Positions 35,941 through 45,042 of a stretch of 64,000 nucleotides of DNA are shown piece after piece (position 1 is the stretch's first letter; every line of letters begins with the position of its first letter). The DNA lies in assembly GCA_017556805.1 (NCBI GenBank), contig JAFYMC010000035.1, positions 1 to 64,000 of the forward strand, in the 5' to 3' direction. Source of the DNA: Lachnospiraceae bacterium. Its GTDB lineage: Bacteria; Bacillota; Clostridia; Lachnospirales; Lachnospiraceae. The notes beneath the pieces are model-generated. The model saw only the letters and a program-made list of their open reading frames with translations. It made no database searches and was not told the origin of the DNA. The position numbers and the translations under genes are program-made.

Positions 35941-36720
35941 ATGAAAAAACATATTGTTTGTGTATTATGTGTATGTGTTTTAGGTTTGGCATTGTCCGGC
36001 TGTAATTCCAGAGAGGTCAGTATCGATGCGTGGATGAAGAATCAGGAGGCGCTTCCGACCTTTGCACCAAGAGAGAGTGCGGCGAAGGCTACGAAGGAGC
36101 CGGAGGCGACAGCAACGCCGTATGTACGGGAGGAACTGAAAGAGACAGATTCGGGGAATCCGAAGGTCATGCCGGAGATTTCAGCCGGAGCAGAAGAAAC
36201 GGTAGGACAGGAAACATCGGAGAACGGGGAAAATCATGGAGAAGCGACGGTTTTTAAGGGGGAAACCTATACGTTTTATAAGGTGGAGGATGCATTGTAT
36301 ATGCAGAATCCGGATTTAGCCCGATATAAAATCAGAAGCATTTATGAAGAGGCCATGTTTGACAATGGTTTTAACGGATTGTTTGTGGGACAGGTCGTTA
36401 CCATGTTCGGAGATGAGAATGTGACCGGTGACCATGAGGCGTTGTTGTCCTATATTGTTGCGGCAGAGGATTCCTCGGGAGAGGTGATTTATCTGGAGGT
36501 GTATTTCGGACCGTCAGGACCTGCAATCGGTGGCAGTGCGGGAGAAAACTATGACAAGGCAGCAGAAGAATTAGAGAAAGTGATTCGTAGTATTGAACCG
36601 ATAGATTACGAATGTGAGTGTACGTATTTTGATTTGATCGACATCGGCGGTGGAACCATTCTGGGAACAAAGGACGGAAAAGGATATTACCGTATGGAAA
36701 TCGGCGGCGTCTGGTACTAA
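35941..36720 (+). CDS. Lipoprotein, unknown function
   Basis: 259 residues with a lipoprotein signal peptide (lipobox LSGC, Cys near 21). A low-complexity Glu/Thr/Ala linker (about 40-105) leads to a C-terminal domain of about 150 residues with no motif I can place (TYTFYKVEDALYMQNPDLARY). It starts after GGGAGA, 24 bases behind paralogue 2, so it is probably in the same operon. The domain does not resemble those of the two preceding lipoproteins. Confidence 0.7.
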   Translation: MKKHIVCVLCVCVLGLALSGCNSREVSIDAWMKNQEALPTFAPRESAAKATKEPEATATPYVREELKETDSGNPKVMPEISAGAEETVGQETSENGENHGEATVFKGETYTFYKVEDALYMQNPDLARYKIRSIYEEAMFDNGFNGLFVGQVVTMFGDENVTGDHEALLSYIVAAEDSSGEVIYLEVYFGPSGPAIGGSAGENYDKAAEELEKVIRSIEPIDYECECTYFDLIDIGGGTILGTKDGKGYYRMEIGGVWY

Positions 36721-36765
36721 AATCATCAGACGAAGTAATTTGTTACATAAAGGAAGGAGCAACAC

Positions 36766-38901
36766 ATGGGAAAGATTGCTTTACTGGATAAAAATACCAT
36801 TGATAAGATTGCGGCAGGCGAGGTGGTGGAGCGTCCGGCTTCTGTGGTGAAGGAGCTGACGGAGAACGCTATCGATGCCGGTGCAAACATGATTACAGTG
36901 GAACTGAAGGAAGGCGGAAGCGGGTTGATTCGTATTACGGATAACGGTTCCGGAATTGCATCGGATGATGTGAAAACCGCATTTTTGCGCCATTCTACCA
37001 GTAAGATTCGTACGGTGGAAGATTTGCTGACGGCGGGAAGCTTGGGCTTCCGTGGCGAGGCGCTTTCCAGCATTTCCGCAGTGGCCCAGGTGGAGCTGAT
37101 TACAAAGACCAAGGATGCCTTTGTGGGAACCAGATATCAGATTGACGGCGGCATAGAACAGGCAATGGAATCCGCCGGATGCCCGGACGGAACCACATTC
37201 CTGATTAGGAATTTGTTCTATAATGTACCGGCACGTCGGAAATTCTTAAAATCCGCTATGTCGGAGGCAGGACTTTGTTCGGAGCTGATGCAGCGCATGG
37301 CCCTTTCCAGACCGGAGATTGCCTACAAGTTTATTAATAACGGAAAAATCGTGCTTCAGACCTCCGGAAACGGTAATTTAAAAGAGGTCATTTATCAGAT
37401 TTACGGTCGGGAGATTACCGCGAATCTGTTAGAGGTGAATCATATCGAAGAAAGTGCGGGAATCTCTGTGAGAGGCTTTATCGGAAAGCCGGTGGTATCC
37501 AGAGGTAACCGAAACTATGAAAATTATTTTATTAACGGACGATACATTAAGAGCAGTGTGGTCAGCAAGGCCATTGAGGAAGCTTATCGCTCCTATATGA
37601 TGCAGCATAAATATCCGTTTACGGCATTACATATTTCCATGGATACGGCCATGATTGACGTGAATGTGCATCCGACAAAGTTGGAGGTGCGGTTCTCCGA
37701 CAGTGAAGCGGTGTATTACGCCGTGTACCATGGGGTACGGGATGCTTTGGCGGGAAAGAACATGATTCCGCAGGTGGGATTCGGCAAAGAAGAAAAGTCT
37801 ACAAAAGTAGAATTGCCAAAAAGAGATACAAAACCGGAGCAGTTTGAAACCGCAAGAATGGCACAGCAGACGGTAGTGAAGCCGGTGGGCGGAAATACTG
37901 TAAGTTCGGCGGAAAACGTGGTAAAACCGGCAGGAAATCCGGTAAAATCAACGGTTGGATGTGTGACGAGGCCGGTTGAGCCTGTAAAAACAACTGCTGC
38001 CAACCCTGTGATTACAAGCGTGTTTCGAGAAGAAAAGGCACCGTATGAGGTTAAGAAAAGTGACAACAATTTTGATGATTCTACAAAAGTAGACACAGGA
38101 AGCTTCGAGGCAGATTTATTGTCCTTCCAAGATAAATCGGAACCGCAGGAACGAAAGTTCCCGGATGTAAAGGTGCCGGACGAAAAAGTAAAGGCTGAAA
38201 AGCCGGATAATGAACCGGAAGTGAAAGTACAGGAAGTAAAATCGGAAGAGCCGAAGAAGGAGGAACAACCGGTCTACATTCAGGAGCAAATGGAACTTCC
38301 GAATCTTCTCAGTGACGAAAACAAGAAGGAATACCGTATTGTCGGCCAGTTGTTTGCTACCTATTGGCTCATTGAAATGGATGGCCAGCTGTTTATGATT
38401 GATCAGCATGCGGCTCACGAGAAGATTTTGTTTGAACAGACCATGAAGCGCATCCGGGAAAAGGATATGCTGACCCAGCAGATTGCACCGCCGTATATTG
38501 CCAGCCTTTCTCTTCGTGAGGAAGAGGTATTACAGGCACAGGCGGAGGTATTGAAGCGTCTGGGCTTTGAATTTGAGCATTTTGGAGGCAGGGATTATAA
38601 GGTAACCGGTGTGCCGGCGGATTTGTGCGGTCTGACCGGCGGTGAGTTGTTTATGCAGCTTCTGGACGAGCTGGTAGCGGAAAAGCTCCACGGAAGTCCG
38701 GAGGTGTTGGTGGAAAAGGTGGCTTCCATGTCCTGTAAGGCGGCGGTAAAAGGCAACATGGTGCTGTCCGAGCAGGAGGCAAAGGCTATGATTGACCTGC
38801 TTCTTACCTTGGATAATCCGTATCATTGTCCGCACGGACGACCGACGACGATTTCCATGACAAAGCAGGAGATAGAGAAGAAGTTTAAGAGAATCGTGTA
38901 A
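36766..38901 (+). CDS. mutL: DNA mismatch repair protein MutL
   Basis: 711 residues. The N-terminal GHKL ATPase (about 1-330) shows KIAAGEVVERPASVVKELTENAIDAGA, with E...N for ATP, then DNGSGI and GFRGEAL. A low-complexity linker (about 345-505) of Val/Lys/Pro/Glu repeats is longer than usual. The C-terminal domain contains the endonuclease motif DQHAAHEKILFE and the CxxxHGRP-type end (CPHGRPTTI), so it is a nicking MutL as expected for an organism without MutH. MutL couples MutS to strand removal. Confidence 0.96.
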   Translation: MGKIALLDKNTIDKIAAGEVVERPASVVKELTENAIDAGANMITVELKEGGSGLIRITDNGSGIASDDVKTAFLRHSTSKIRTVEDLLTAGSLGFRGEALSSISAVAQVELITKTKDAFVGTRYQIDGGIEQAMESAGCPDGTTFLIRNLFYNVPARRKFLKSAMSEAGLCSELMQRMALSRPEIAYKFINNGKIVLQTSGNGNLKEVIYQIYGREITANLLEVNHIEESAGISVRGFIGKPVVSRGNRNYENYFINGRYIKSSVVSKAIEEAYRSYMMQHKYPFTALHISMDTAMIDVNVHPTKLEVRFSDSEAVYYAVYHGVRDALAGKNMIPQVGFGKEEKSTKVELPKRDTKPEQFETARMAQQTVVKPVGGNTVSSAENVVKPAGNPVKSTVGCVTRPVEPVKTTAANPVITSVFREEKAPYEVKKSDNNFDDSTKVDTGSFEADLLSFQDKSEPQERKFPDVKVPDEKVKAEKPDNEPEVKVQEVKSEEPKKEEQPVYIQEQMELPNLLSDENKKEYRIVGQLFATYWLIEMDGQLFMIDQHAAHEKILFEQTMKRIREKDMLTQQIAPPYIASLSLREEEVLQAQAEVLKRLGFEFEHFGGRDYKVTGVPADLCGLTGGELFMQLLDELVAEKLHGSPEVLVEKVASMSCKAAVKGNMVLSEQEAKAMIDLLLTLDNPYHCPHGRPTTISMTKQEIEKKFKRIV

Positions 38902-38912
38902 GGAGGATACCT

Positions 38913-39602
38913 ATGAGCGAAATTATTCAAATGAATGAGAACACATGGCGTATTGAGGATGGTATGGTTCGTATGTTTTTGTTGATCGGAACCAAGGAAG
39001 CGTTGTTGGTTGACAGCGGAATGAATACTCCAAATGCGAAGGAAATTGCGGAAAGTATTACGAATCTTCCGGTGAAGTTGATCAACACCCATGTGGACAG
39101 AGATCATGTTTCCGGAAACAATGCCTTTGAGGCTGTGTACATGGGCGCAAAGGAAGAGGAATTGTACAGAGCAAACGGCGGAACGGTAGCGGTTGTGCCG
39201 GTTATGCAGGGAGATGTGCTTGATTTGGGTGACAGACCCCTTGAAATCATTGATTTGCCGGGACATACACCGGGAAGTATCGCGATTTTGGATGTGAAGA
39301 ATCGCGTATTAATCGGCGGTGATTCCATTCAGGACGGACGCATTTTTATGTTCGGAAACCATCGGAATCTGCCGGATTACATCAATAGCCTTGAGAAGCT
39401 TTCTGCATACGAAGGACGGTTTGATGAGGTATACGCTTCTCACAGTACCGTGAGTGTAGAGCCGAGTATTATTCCGAAGCTGATTAACGGAGCAAAGCAG
39501 ATTCTTTCGGGCGAAGCCAACGGCGAAGAGATTGATATGTTCGGAAATGCGGTGACATTCTATCGGTTTGAGTTTGCCGGATTTTTGTGCCCGGGGAAAT
39601 AG
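38913..39602 (+). CDS. Metallo-beta-lactamase-fold hydrolase
   Basis: 229 residues, 11 bases after mutL with GGAGG. An MBL-fold protein: LVDSGMNT, then the metal motif NTHVDRDHVSGN, LPGHTPGSIA and a final SHS. In the usual HxHxDH the second His is replaced by Asp (H-V-D-R-D-H), as in a subgroup of these proteins. The substrate is unknown; possible roles are hydrolysis of thioesters or phosphodiesters. It is probably cotranscribed with mutL. Confidence 0.85.
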   Translation: MSEIIQMNENTWRIEDGMVRMFLLIGTKEALLVDSGMNTPNAKEIAESITNLPVKLINTHVDRDHVSGNNAFEAVYMGAKEEELYRANGGTVAVVPVMQGDVLDLGDRPLEIIDLPGHTPGSIAILDVKNRVLIGGDSIQDGRIFMFGNHRNLPDYINSLEKLSAYEGRFDEVYASHSTVSVEPSIIPKLINGAKQILSGEANGEEIDMFGNAVTFYRFEFAGFLCPGK

Positions 39603-39668
39603 GGATAGTTTGAAAGATGGGATATGTTTCACGAATGTACGGTAGAGATACCGAAAGGGAGGGAAGCC

Positions 39669-40325
39669 ATGGATACACCGACAATTGCATATGAAACACT
39701 TTTTGACTATGTAAAAGAAAGCCTTGCAGCCTACGACAACCACGGCGGGGTATCAAAGACCAGAATCAAGTACAGCCGTTTTGAGCATACGGAACGGGTG
39801 TATCGTTGGATGATGATTCTGGCAGAGGATTTTACCTATGAGATTGACATGGAGGCTTTGCAGATTGCAACCATATTTCATGATATCGGCTATTCTTTAA
39901 ACAAAGAGGATATGCATTCTCATGCCCAAGACGGTGCTGCTTTATGCCGGGAATATTTGGATTCGATCGGGTATCCGTCGGAAAAAGCGGATTTTATTTG
40001 TGATTTGATTGCAAGACATTCCGACAAGGAAGTTCTTCATGATGCAGATACGCCTCTGGAGTTGGTGCTTTTGATGGAGGCAGACTTATTTGACGATACG
40101 GGAGCCCATGGTATTGTAATGGATGCATGGATTCAGGCCACAAAGGAAGATGTAAGTTTTGAGTCCATTTTGGAGCATATTAAGAAGTTTTCCTTAAAGC
40201 AGATGCAGGTAAACCCGATGCGGACGGAAAAAGCCCGTCGGATTTGGGAGGAGAAAAAGGAGCTGACGAATCGTTTTGTAGAGTCACTGACGGTGGATTT
40301 GTACGGGAAGTGTGAGGAATTGTAG
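39669..40325 (+). CDS. HD-domain phosphohydrolase
   Basis: 218 residues from ATG 39669, after AGGGAGGGAAGCC. The HD superfamily ligands are visible: His in FEHTERVYRW, the His-Asp pair in IFHDIGYS, and a later Asp in EADLFDD. It also has ARHSDKEVL, common in the YqeK/nucleotidase-like subgroup. It likely hydrolyses a phosphate ester of a nucleotide or similar compound. It opens a run of small hydrolases and transferases. Confidence 0.85.
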   Translation: MDTPTIAYETLFDYVKESLAAYDNHGGVSKTRIKYSRFEHTERVYRWMMILAEDFTYEIDMEALQIATIFHDIGYSLNKEDMHSHAQDGAALCREYLDSIGYPSEKADFICDLIARHSDKEVLHDADTPLELVLLMEADLFDDTGAHGIVMDAWIQATKEDVSFESILEHIKKFSLKQMQVNPMRTEKARRIWEEKKELTNRFVESLTVDLYGKCEEL

Positions 40326-40362
40326 TTTGGATGCAACGGAATGCGGCAGTAAGGAGATGCAT

Positions 40363-41640
40363 ATGAGACGTTTATTTACCTTGGATTTGCATGATTATGA
40401 CGAAAACTGGCGGCATGATTTACGTCCGACGGTGCGGGGAATTATTGAACATGATGGAATGCTTGGTCTTGTATATGGAACACAAGGCGATTATTATTTC
40501 CTTCCGGGTGGCGGTATCGATGAAGGAGAAAGCTACGGAGATGCCTTGATTCGTGAGATAAAGGAAGAAACAGGTTTGCTTGTGATTCCGGAGAGTATTA
40601 CGGAGTACGGCGGAGCATTACGACTCAATAAAAGTTCCAGATTCCCTGAGACCGTGTTTGAACAGGAAAATTTCATCTTTAAATGCCGAGTTCAGGATGA
40701 TGTGGGCGAGCAAGACTTACAAGAGGGGGAGGAAGGCTTTGAACTTGCCTTTGTTACTCCGGAGGAGGCACGAAGAAAGAACCGTTATGATGACCATGGA
40801 CCGGAAAACGGAGGAATCTGGGTGGAGCGAGAAAGCATTTTATTTGAAATGCTGATTTTTGAGAAAAAGCTTGCAAAGGAGCCGACAGATATCAAGGACG
40901 GCATCTATTATTTCGATTCCCATAATCACGGTGATTCTTTTGACGAGGAAGATGCGGCAGAGTGGGATAACGGACGTTTGGCGAGCAATTGGAAGAAACA
41001 GATTTTTTTTGAAAATCCGACAATGAAGAAATTAATAGAGACTATTGTGGCTAACGGAAAAGAAGTCATTGACCTTGCCTGTGGTCCGGGAATGGGGCTG
41101 ATTCCGTCCGTAAAGCAACTGGATCCGGCGTTTCATTGTACGGCAACGGATGCCAATGCCATGGTGCTCACGCATTGGAAAGCCTATTTGGACTGGAATC
41201 ATTTTGGCTACGGTATCGGTTTTGCTTTAATTTCGGTACTGGATATGCCGTTTAAGGATAACTCTGTACCGTCCTTTAGCAGTTATATCGGTCTTTCCTC
41301 CACCAGAAACGGCGAGGCGGGCTATGATGCAGCGGTAAAAGAGGTGTACCGCTGCCTGGAACCGGGCGGATATTTGTACGCCGTTGAAAGTGAATGGATG
41401 GACGTGACCGCGATTTTACAGGTGTTTGATATGTGGGGACAGGAGCCGTGGACCTGCTTTACCGAAGAGCGGATGAGCTGGCATGACCGCTTTGTGGCGG
41501 CGGGCTTCGAGATTGTTTCGGAGGAAGAAGTACTGCACAGAATGTTTACGGCAGAGGACAATGAACTGGGCGAAGCGTCAGTGAAGTTCGGAATCCCGGT
41601 GGGGACGATGGAAACGGCATTTGTGCTGAGGAAAAAGTAG
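40363..41640 (+). CDS. Nudix hydrolase-SAM methyltransferase fusion
   Basis: 425 residues from ATG 40363, six bases after AAGGAG; the in-frame ATG at 40357 and the GTG at 40312 are less well placed. Residues about 20-160 form a Nudix domain with the full box GGGIDEGES...REIKEETGL. Residues about 195-425 form a class I methyltransferase with motif I EVIDLACGPGMG near 228, D in TATDAN, and a post-motif region PGGYLYAVE. The fusion suggests that one molecule, or products of one pathway, are handled by both. No substrate can be named. Confidence 0.85.
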   Translation: MRRLFTLDLHDYDENWRHDLRPTVRGIIEHDGMLGLVYGTQGDYYFLPGGGIDEGESYGDALIREIKEETGLLVIPESITEYGGALRLNKSSRFPETVFEQENFIFKCRVQDDVGEQDLQEGEEGFELAFVTPEEARRKNRYDDHGPENGGIWVERESILFEMLIFEKKLAKEPTDIKDGIYYFDSHNHGDSFDEEDAAEWDNGRLASNWKKQIFFENPTMKKLIETIVANGKEVIDLACGPGMGLIPSVKQLDPAFHCTATDANAMVLTHWKAYLDWNHFGYGIGFALISVLDMPFKDNSVPSFSSYIGLSSTRNGEAGYDAAVKEVYRCLEPGGYLYAVESEWMDVTAILQVFDMWGQEPWTCFTEERMSWHDRFVAAGFEIVSEEEVLHRMFTAEDNELGEASVKFGIPVGTMETAFVLRKK

Positions 41641-41673
41641 AGATTGACGGATAACGGATGGGAGGAACAATAC

Positions 41674-42096
41674 ATGGAAATTAACTATACCGATCAAATG
41701 ACCGGCGAAGAATACAATGAACTGCGTCTTAGTGTGGACTGGAAACCTTTGACGCCGGGACAGGCAGAGCGAGGACTTGCCCATACTACCTTTGTGGTGG
41801 CGGCAAGGGACGGCGAGAAAATTGTGGGAATGGGCAGAATGTTGTTTGATTTCGGCTATACTGCGTATCTGGGTGATGTGATTATCCGTCCGGAATACCA
41901 AGGACAAGGCATCGGTACGGAAATAGTAACTCACCTAAAGGATAGGGTAATGGAGGCTGCTGAGCCGGGAGATAAAATCATGTTTATTTTGGGCGCAGCG
42001 AAAGGGAAAGAAGGATTCTACGAGAAGTTCGGGTTCAAGGTACGACCGAATGAGTTCAGCGGAAGTGGTATGTCCATGTGGAGAGTTAAGGAGTAA
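41674..42096 (+). CDS. GNAT family N-acetyltransferase
   Basis: 140 residues from ATG 41674, after GGGAGGAA. The acetyl-CoA pyrophosphate loop is seen in RPEYQGQGIGTEIV, followed by GFYEKFGFKVRP at the typical end. The substrate could be a small amine or a protein N-terminus and cannot be read from the sequence. It lies between the Nudix-methyltransferase gene and a P-loop kinase gene. Confidence 0.9.
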   Translation: MEINYTDQMTGEEYNELRLSVDWKPLTPGQAERGLAHTTFVVAARDGEKIVGMGRMLFDFGYTAYLGDVIIRPEYQGQGIGTEIVTHLKDRVMEAAEPGDKIMFILGAAKGKEGFYEKFGFKVRPNEFSGSGMSMWRVKE

Positions 42097-42099
42097 GGG

Positions 42100-42675
42100 A
42101 TGACAAAGCACATAATTATCGCCGGTGTCCCGAGAGCCGGAAAAAGCACGGTTTCACAAATGATTGCAAAGAAATTTGGCTACCAACATATTAGCATGGA
42201 TTCCGTTATTGCCGGTTTTGAAAAAGTATTTCCGCAGGTTGGGATTGATACCGATGCGGATGTGGATGTAAAAGAAAACGTGCAAAGCATCAGTGCAAAA
42301 ATAGCACCGTTTCTCCGGGCAATGATGGACAGCGGGGAATATGACGAGTGTGATTACGGCATGGTGATTGATGTGTTCCAGCTTCTGCCGGAGGATTATC
42401 GGAAGTACATAGATTCGGCAGTTTGTGAGATTTATTATTTTATCACTTCGGATGTAACGGCAGAGGAACGGTTTGAGATGCTAAAACAATATGATACACC
42501 GAAGGATTATACGTATTTCAAACCGGAAGAAGAGAATCGCCGGGATTGTAAAGAAATTGTGGAAATCAGCAAGTATTATAAAGAACAGTGCGAGAAGTAT
42601 CAGCTTCCGTGTTTTGAAACGGCACTGAATAGGGAAAAGGTGCTGGGAGATTTTATAAAGAGTTTAACGGTGTAA
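42100..42675 (+). CDS. P-loop kinase-like protein
   Basis: 191 residues starting four bases after the previous stop. Walker A is GVPRAGKST at residues 9-17. The following helix and HISMDSVIAGFEKVFP fit an adenylate-kinase or shikimate-kinase type fold, and the RDCKEIVE region may be part of the lid. Substrate unknown. The spacing suggests cotranscription with the GNAT gene. Confidence 0.8.
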   Translation: MTKHIIIAGVPRAGKSTVSQMIAKKFGYQHISMDSVIAGFEKVFPQVGIDTDADVDVKENVQSISAKIAPFLRAMMDSGEYDECDYGMVIDVFQLLPEDYRKYIDSAVCEIYYFITSDVTAEERFEMLKQYDTPKDYTYFKPEEENRRDCKEIVEISKYYKEQCEKYQLPCFETALNREKVLGDFIKSLTV

Positions 42676-42696
42676 TATGGAATGTGAGGTAATCCA

Positions 42697-43605
42697 ATGA
42701 CAAATTTAAGAAATGAAATCGCAGAATTGATCGGAATTTCCCTTCCATGGGAAGTATCTAATCTTACATATGAAGTGCTGGAGTCCGTACAGGAAGACGG
42801 ATACACAAGGCAGTTGATCTCCTATGTATCTGACGGTGATAAGGTCAGTGCATTTTTGTTGCTACCGGATAAATTGGAGCATAATCCGGCGATTCTCATC
42901 AATCACCAACATAACCGAGAGCATCATTTAGGGAAAAGCGAGGTTTGCGGTTTGGCCGGGAATCCGTTACAGGCATTTGGTCCTGCGCTTGCAAGGAAAG
43001 GGTTTGTGGTATTAGCTCCCGATTCCATATGTTTTGAAGAACGCAGGAAGGACCCTACAGTGGAAGGATTTGACTTTTGGCAGCATTTTCATGAAATGAC
43101 GTATCGGGTAATCACCGGAGATTTTTTGATGAAAAGGGTGTTGACGGATGCTATGAACGGGATTTCGCTGCTGGCGGGATTGCCGTTTGTGGATACAGGT
43201 AGAATCGGAACGCTTGGGCATTCCTACGGTGGTAATACGGTATTATTCCTTTCTGCGCTGGATGAGCGGATTTCTTTTGCCTGTGCCAGCGGAAGTGCAT
43301 GCACTTATGAATATCGTATGAAGCACGGAACCGGAATTGAAATGGCCAGTGTGATTCCAAATTTTCACGGGAAATATGATATTGACGATTTGGTGAAACT
43401 TACCGCTCCGCGAAAGCTTTTGCTGGTATCTTCCGATGAGGACAAGTATTCTATGGATGCGCCGGAAATCGTGAAAACGGCCGGTAAACAGTACGAGGCA
43501 TTTGGAGTACCGCAGAATTTGGAACATAAAAGGTATTTTGGCGGACATGGGCTGTCGGAGGAACGGTATAGAGATATCATAGATTGGGTTGCGAAGAATT
43601 GCTAA
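42697..43605 (+). CDS. Alpha/beta hydrolase (dienelactone hydrolase-like)
   Basis: 302 residues. The nucleophile elbow GHSYGG is at about residues 172-177. An acid residue follows in SSDEDKYSMD, and the His is in GGHGLSEE near 285. The oxyanion region INHQHNREHHLG and the segment PDSICFEER match the abhydrolase_7/dienelactone type. It is probably a cytoplasmic esterase of unknown substrate. It ends 13 bases before the miaA start. Confidence 0.85.
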   Translation: MTNLRNEIAELIGISLPWEVSNLTYEVLESVQEDGYTRQLISYVSDGDKVSAFLLLPDKLEHNPAILINHQHNREHHLGKSEVCGLAGNPLQAFGPALARKGFVVLAPDSICFEERRKDPTVEGFDFWQHFHEMTYRVITGDFLMKRVLTDAMNGISLLAGLPFVDTGRIGTLGHSYGGNTVLFLSALDERISFACASGSACTYEYRMKHGTGIEMASVIPNFHGKYDIDDLVKLTAPRKLLLVSSDEDKYSMDAPEIVKTAGKQYEAFGVPQNLEHKRYFGGHGLSEERYRDIIDWVAKNC

Positions 43606-43618
43606 AAAGGAGAAAAAT

Positions 43619-44563
43619 ATGGATAAACTTCCATTACTCATATTGACAGGCCCTACGGCGGTAGGAAAGACGAATCTGTCCATCAGCCTTGCAAAGGCGG
43701 TAAACGGCGAGATTATTTCGGCGGATTCCATGCAGGTGTACCGTCGGATGGACATCGGTACGGCAAAGATTAAGAAAGAGGAAATGGGCGGTGTAACCCA
43801 CCATTTGATTGATATTTGCGAGCCGACGGAGGATTATAATGTGGTACGGTTTGCCACGGAAGCCAAGCGGCTGATCAGAGAGATTACGGAGCGGGGACAT
43901 GTGCCGATTCTGGTGGGCGGTACCGGATTTTACATTCAGGCGGTGCTGTACGACATTGATTTTACGGAAACGGAAGAGGATACCGGCTACCGTGAAGAAC
44001 TGGCGGCCTTTGCCGAGGAGCATGGAGCGGAGGCACTGCATGCAAGACTTCGGGAAGTGGATCCGGCTTCTGCGGAAGCTATTCATGCCAATAATGTGAA
44101 GCGTGTCATTCGTGCCTTGGAGTTTTATAAACAGACCGGAACGAAGATTTCCGAGCACAACGAGGAGCAGCACGGCAAGGAATCGGCCTATAACAGTGCC
44201 TATTTTGTGCTGACTCAAGACCGGGCGGTACTGTATGACCGGATTGAAAAGCGGATTGATATCATGCTTGAGGAAGGGCTCTTAGCGGAAGTAAAGGCGC
44301 TTCTTGAAGAGGGTTGCAAGCCGGAATCGGTATCTATGCAAGGGCTTGGTTATAAGGAAATCGTGGTTTATTTAAAGGGCGAATGCTCCTTAGAGGAAGC
44401 AATTTACATCTTAAAGCGGGATACGAGACACTTTGCAAAGCGCCAGCTTACATGGTTTAAGCGGGAGCGTGAGGTGCTTTGGTTTGATAAGGGGGCGTAT
44501 GAGAATGAGGACGCGATATTGGAAGCAATGCTGGCGGAAGCAAGGGAAAGAGGGATTGTATGA
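43619..44563 (+). CDS. miaA: tRNA dimethylallyltransferase MiaA
   Basis: 314 residues from ATG 43619, after AAAAGGAG; the in-frame TTG at 43589 overlaps the previous gene. MiaA attaches a dimethylallyl group to A37 of tRNAs reading codons that begin with U. The P-loop GPTAVGKT is at residues 10-17, followed by ISADSMQVYRRMDIGTAK, VGGTGFYIQA and KRDTRHFAKRQLTWFKR. It usually follows mutL closely in Clostridia; here six genes separate them. Confidence 0.96.
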   Translation: MDKLPLLILTGPTAVGKTNLSISLAKAVNGEIISADSMQVYRRMDIGTAKIKKEEMGGVTHHLIDICEPTEDYNVVRFATEAKRLIREITERGHVPILVGGTGFYIQAVLYDIDFTETEEDTGYREELAAFAEEHGAEALHARLREVDPASAEAIHANNVKRVIRALEFYKQTGTKISEHNEEQHGKESAYNSAYFVLTQDRAVLYDRIEKRIDIMLEEGLLAEVKALLEEGCKPESVSMQGLGYKEIVVYLKGECSLEEAIYILKRDTRHFAKRQLTWFKREREVLWFDKGAYENEDAILEAMLAEARERGIV

Positions 44564-45030
44564 ACATCAGACGTGCGGAAAACAAGGACATAAACGGCAT
44601 CAACAAGCTACTTCATCAGGTGCTTATGGTGCACCATAACGGCAGACCGGACATTTTTAAGCCGAATGCCAAGAAGTATACGGATGCGGAGCTCATGGAC
44701 ATTTTAGCGGATGACAGTAAGCCGGTGTTTGTAGCGGTGGACGAGTCGGATACGGTGCTGGGCTATGCCTTTTGCGTGTTTCAGCAGCATGTAAATAACA
44801 ATATTTTGACGGATATTAGGACATTGTACATCGATGATTTATGTGTGGACGAGGATAAGCGGGGAATGCATATCGGAACGGCGCTGTATGAGTATGTGCT
44901 TGATTTTGCCAAGGCATCCGGATGCTACAATGTGACCTTAAATGTATGGTCCTGTAACGAAAGTGCCATGAGATTTTACGAAAAGTGCGGGCTGGTGCCG
45001 CAGAAGGTAGGAATGGAGAAGGTGTTGTAA
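44560..45030 (+). CDS. GNAT family N-acetyltransferase
   Basis: 156 residues. The ATG overlaps the TGA of miaA by four bases, so it is translationally coupled to miaA. The acetyl-CoA loop is DEDKRGMHIGTALYEYV and the end RFYEKCGLVPQKVGMEK is typical. The IDDLCVDE stretch is common in RimI-like and small-molecule acetyltransferases. Substrate unknown. Confidence 0.9.
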   Translation: MNIRRAENKDINGINKLLHQVLMVHHNGRPDIFKPNAKKYTDAELMDILADDSKPVFVAVDESDTVLGYAFCVFQQHVNNNILTDIRTLYIDDLCVDEDKRGMHIGTALYEYVLDFAKASGCYNVTLNVWSCNESAMRFYEKCGLVPQKVGMEKVL

Positions 45031-45042
45031 AGGAGGCGTCTT

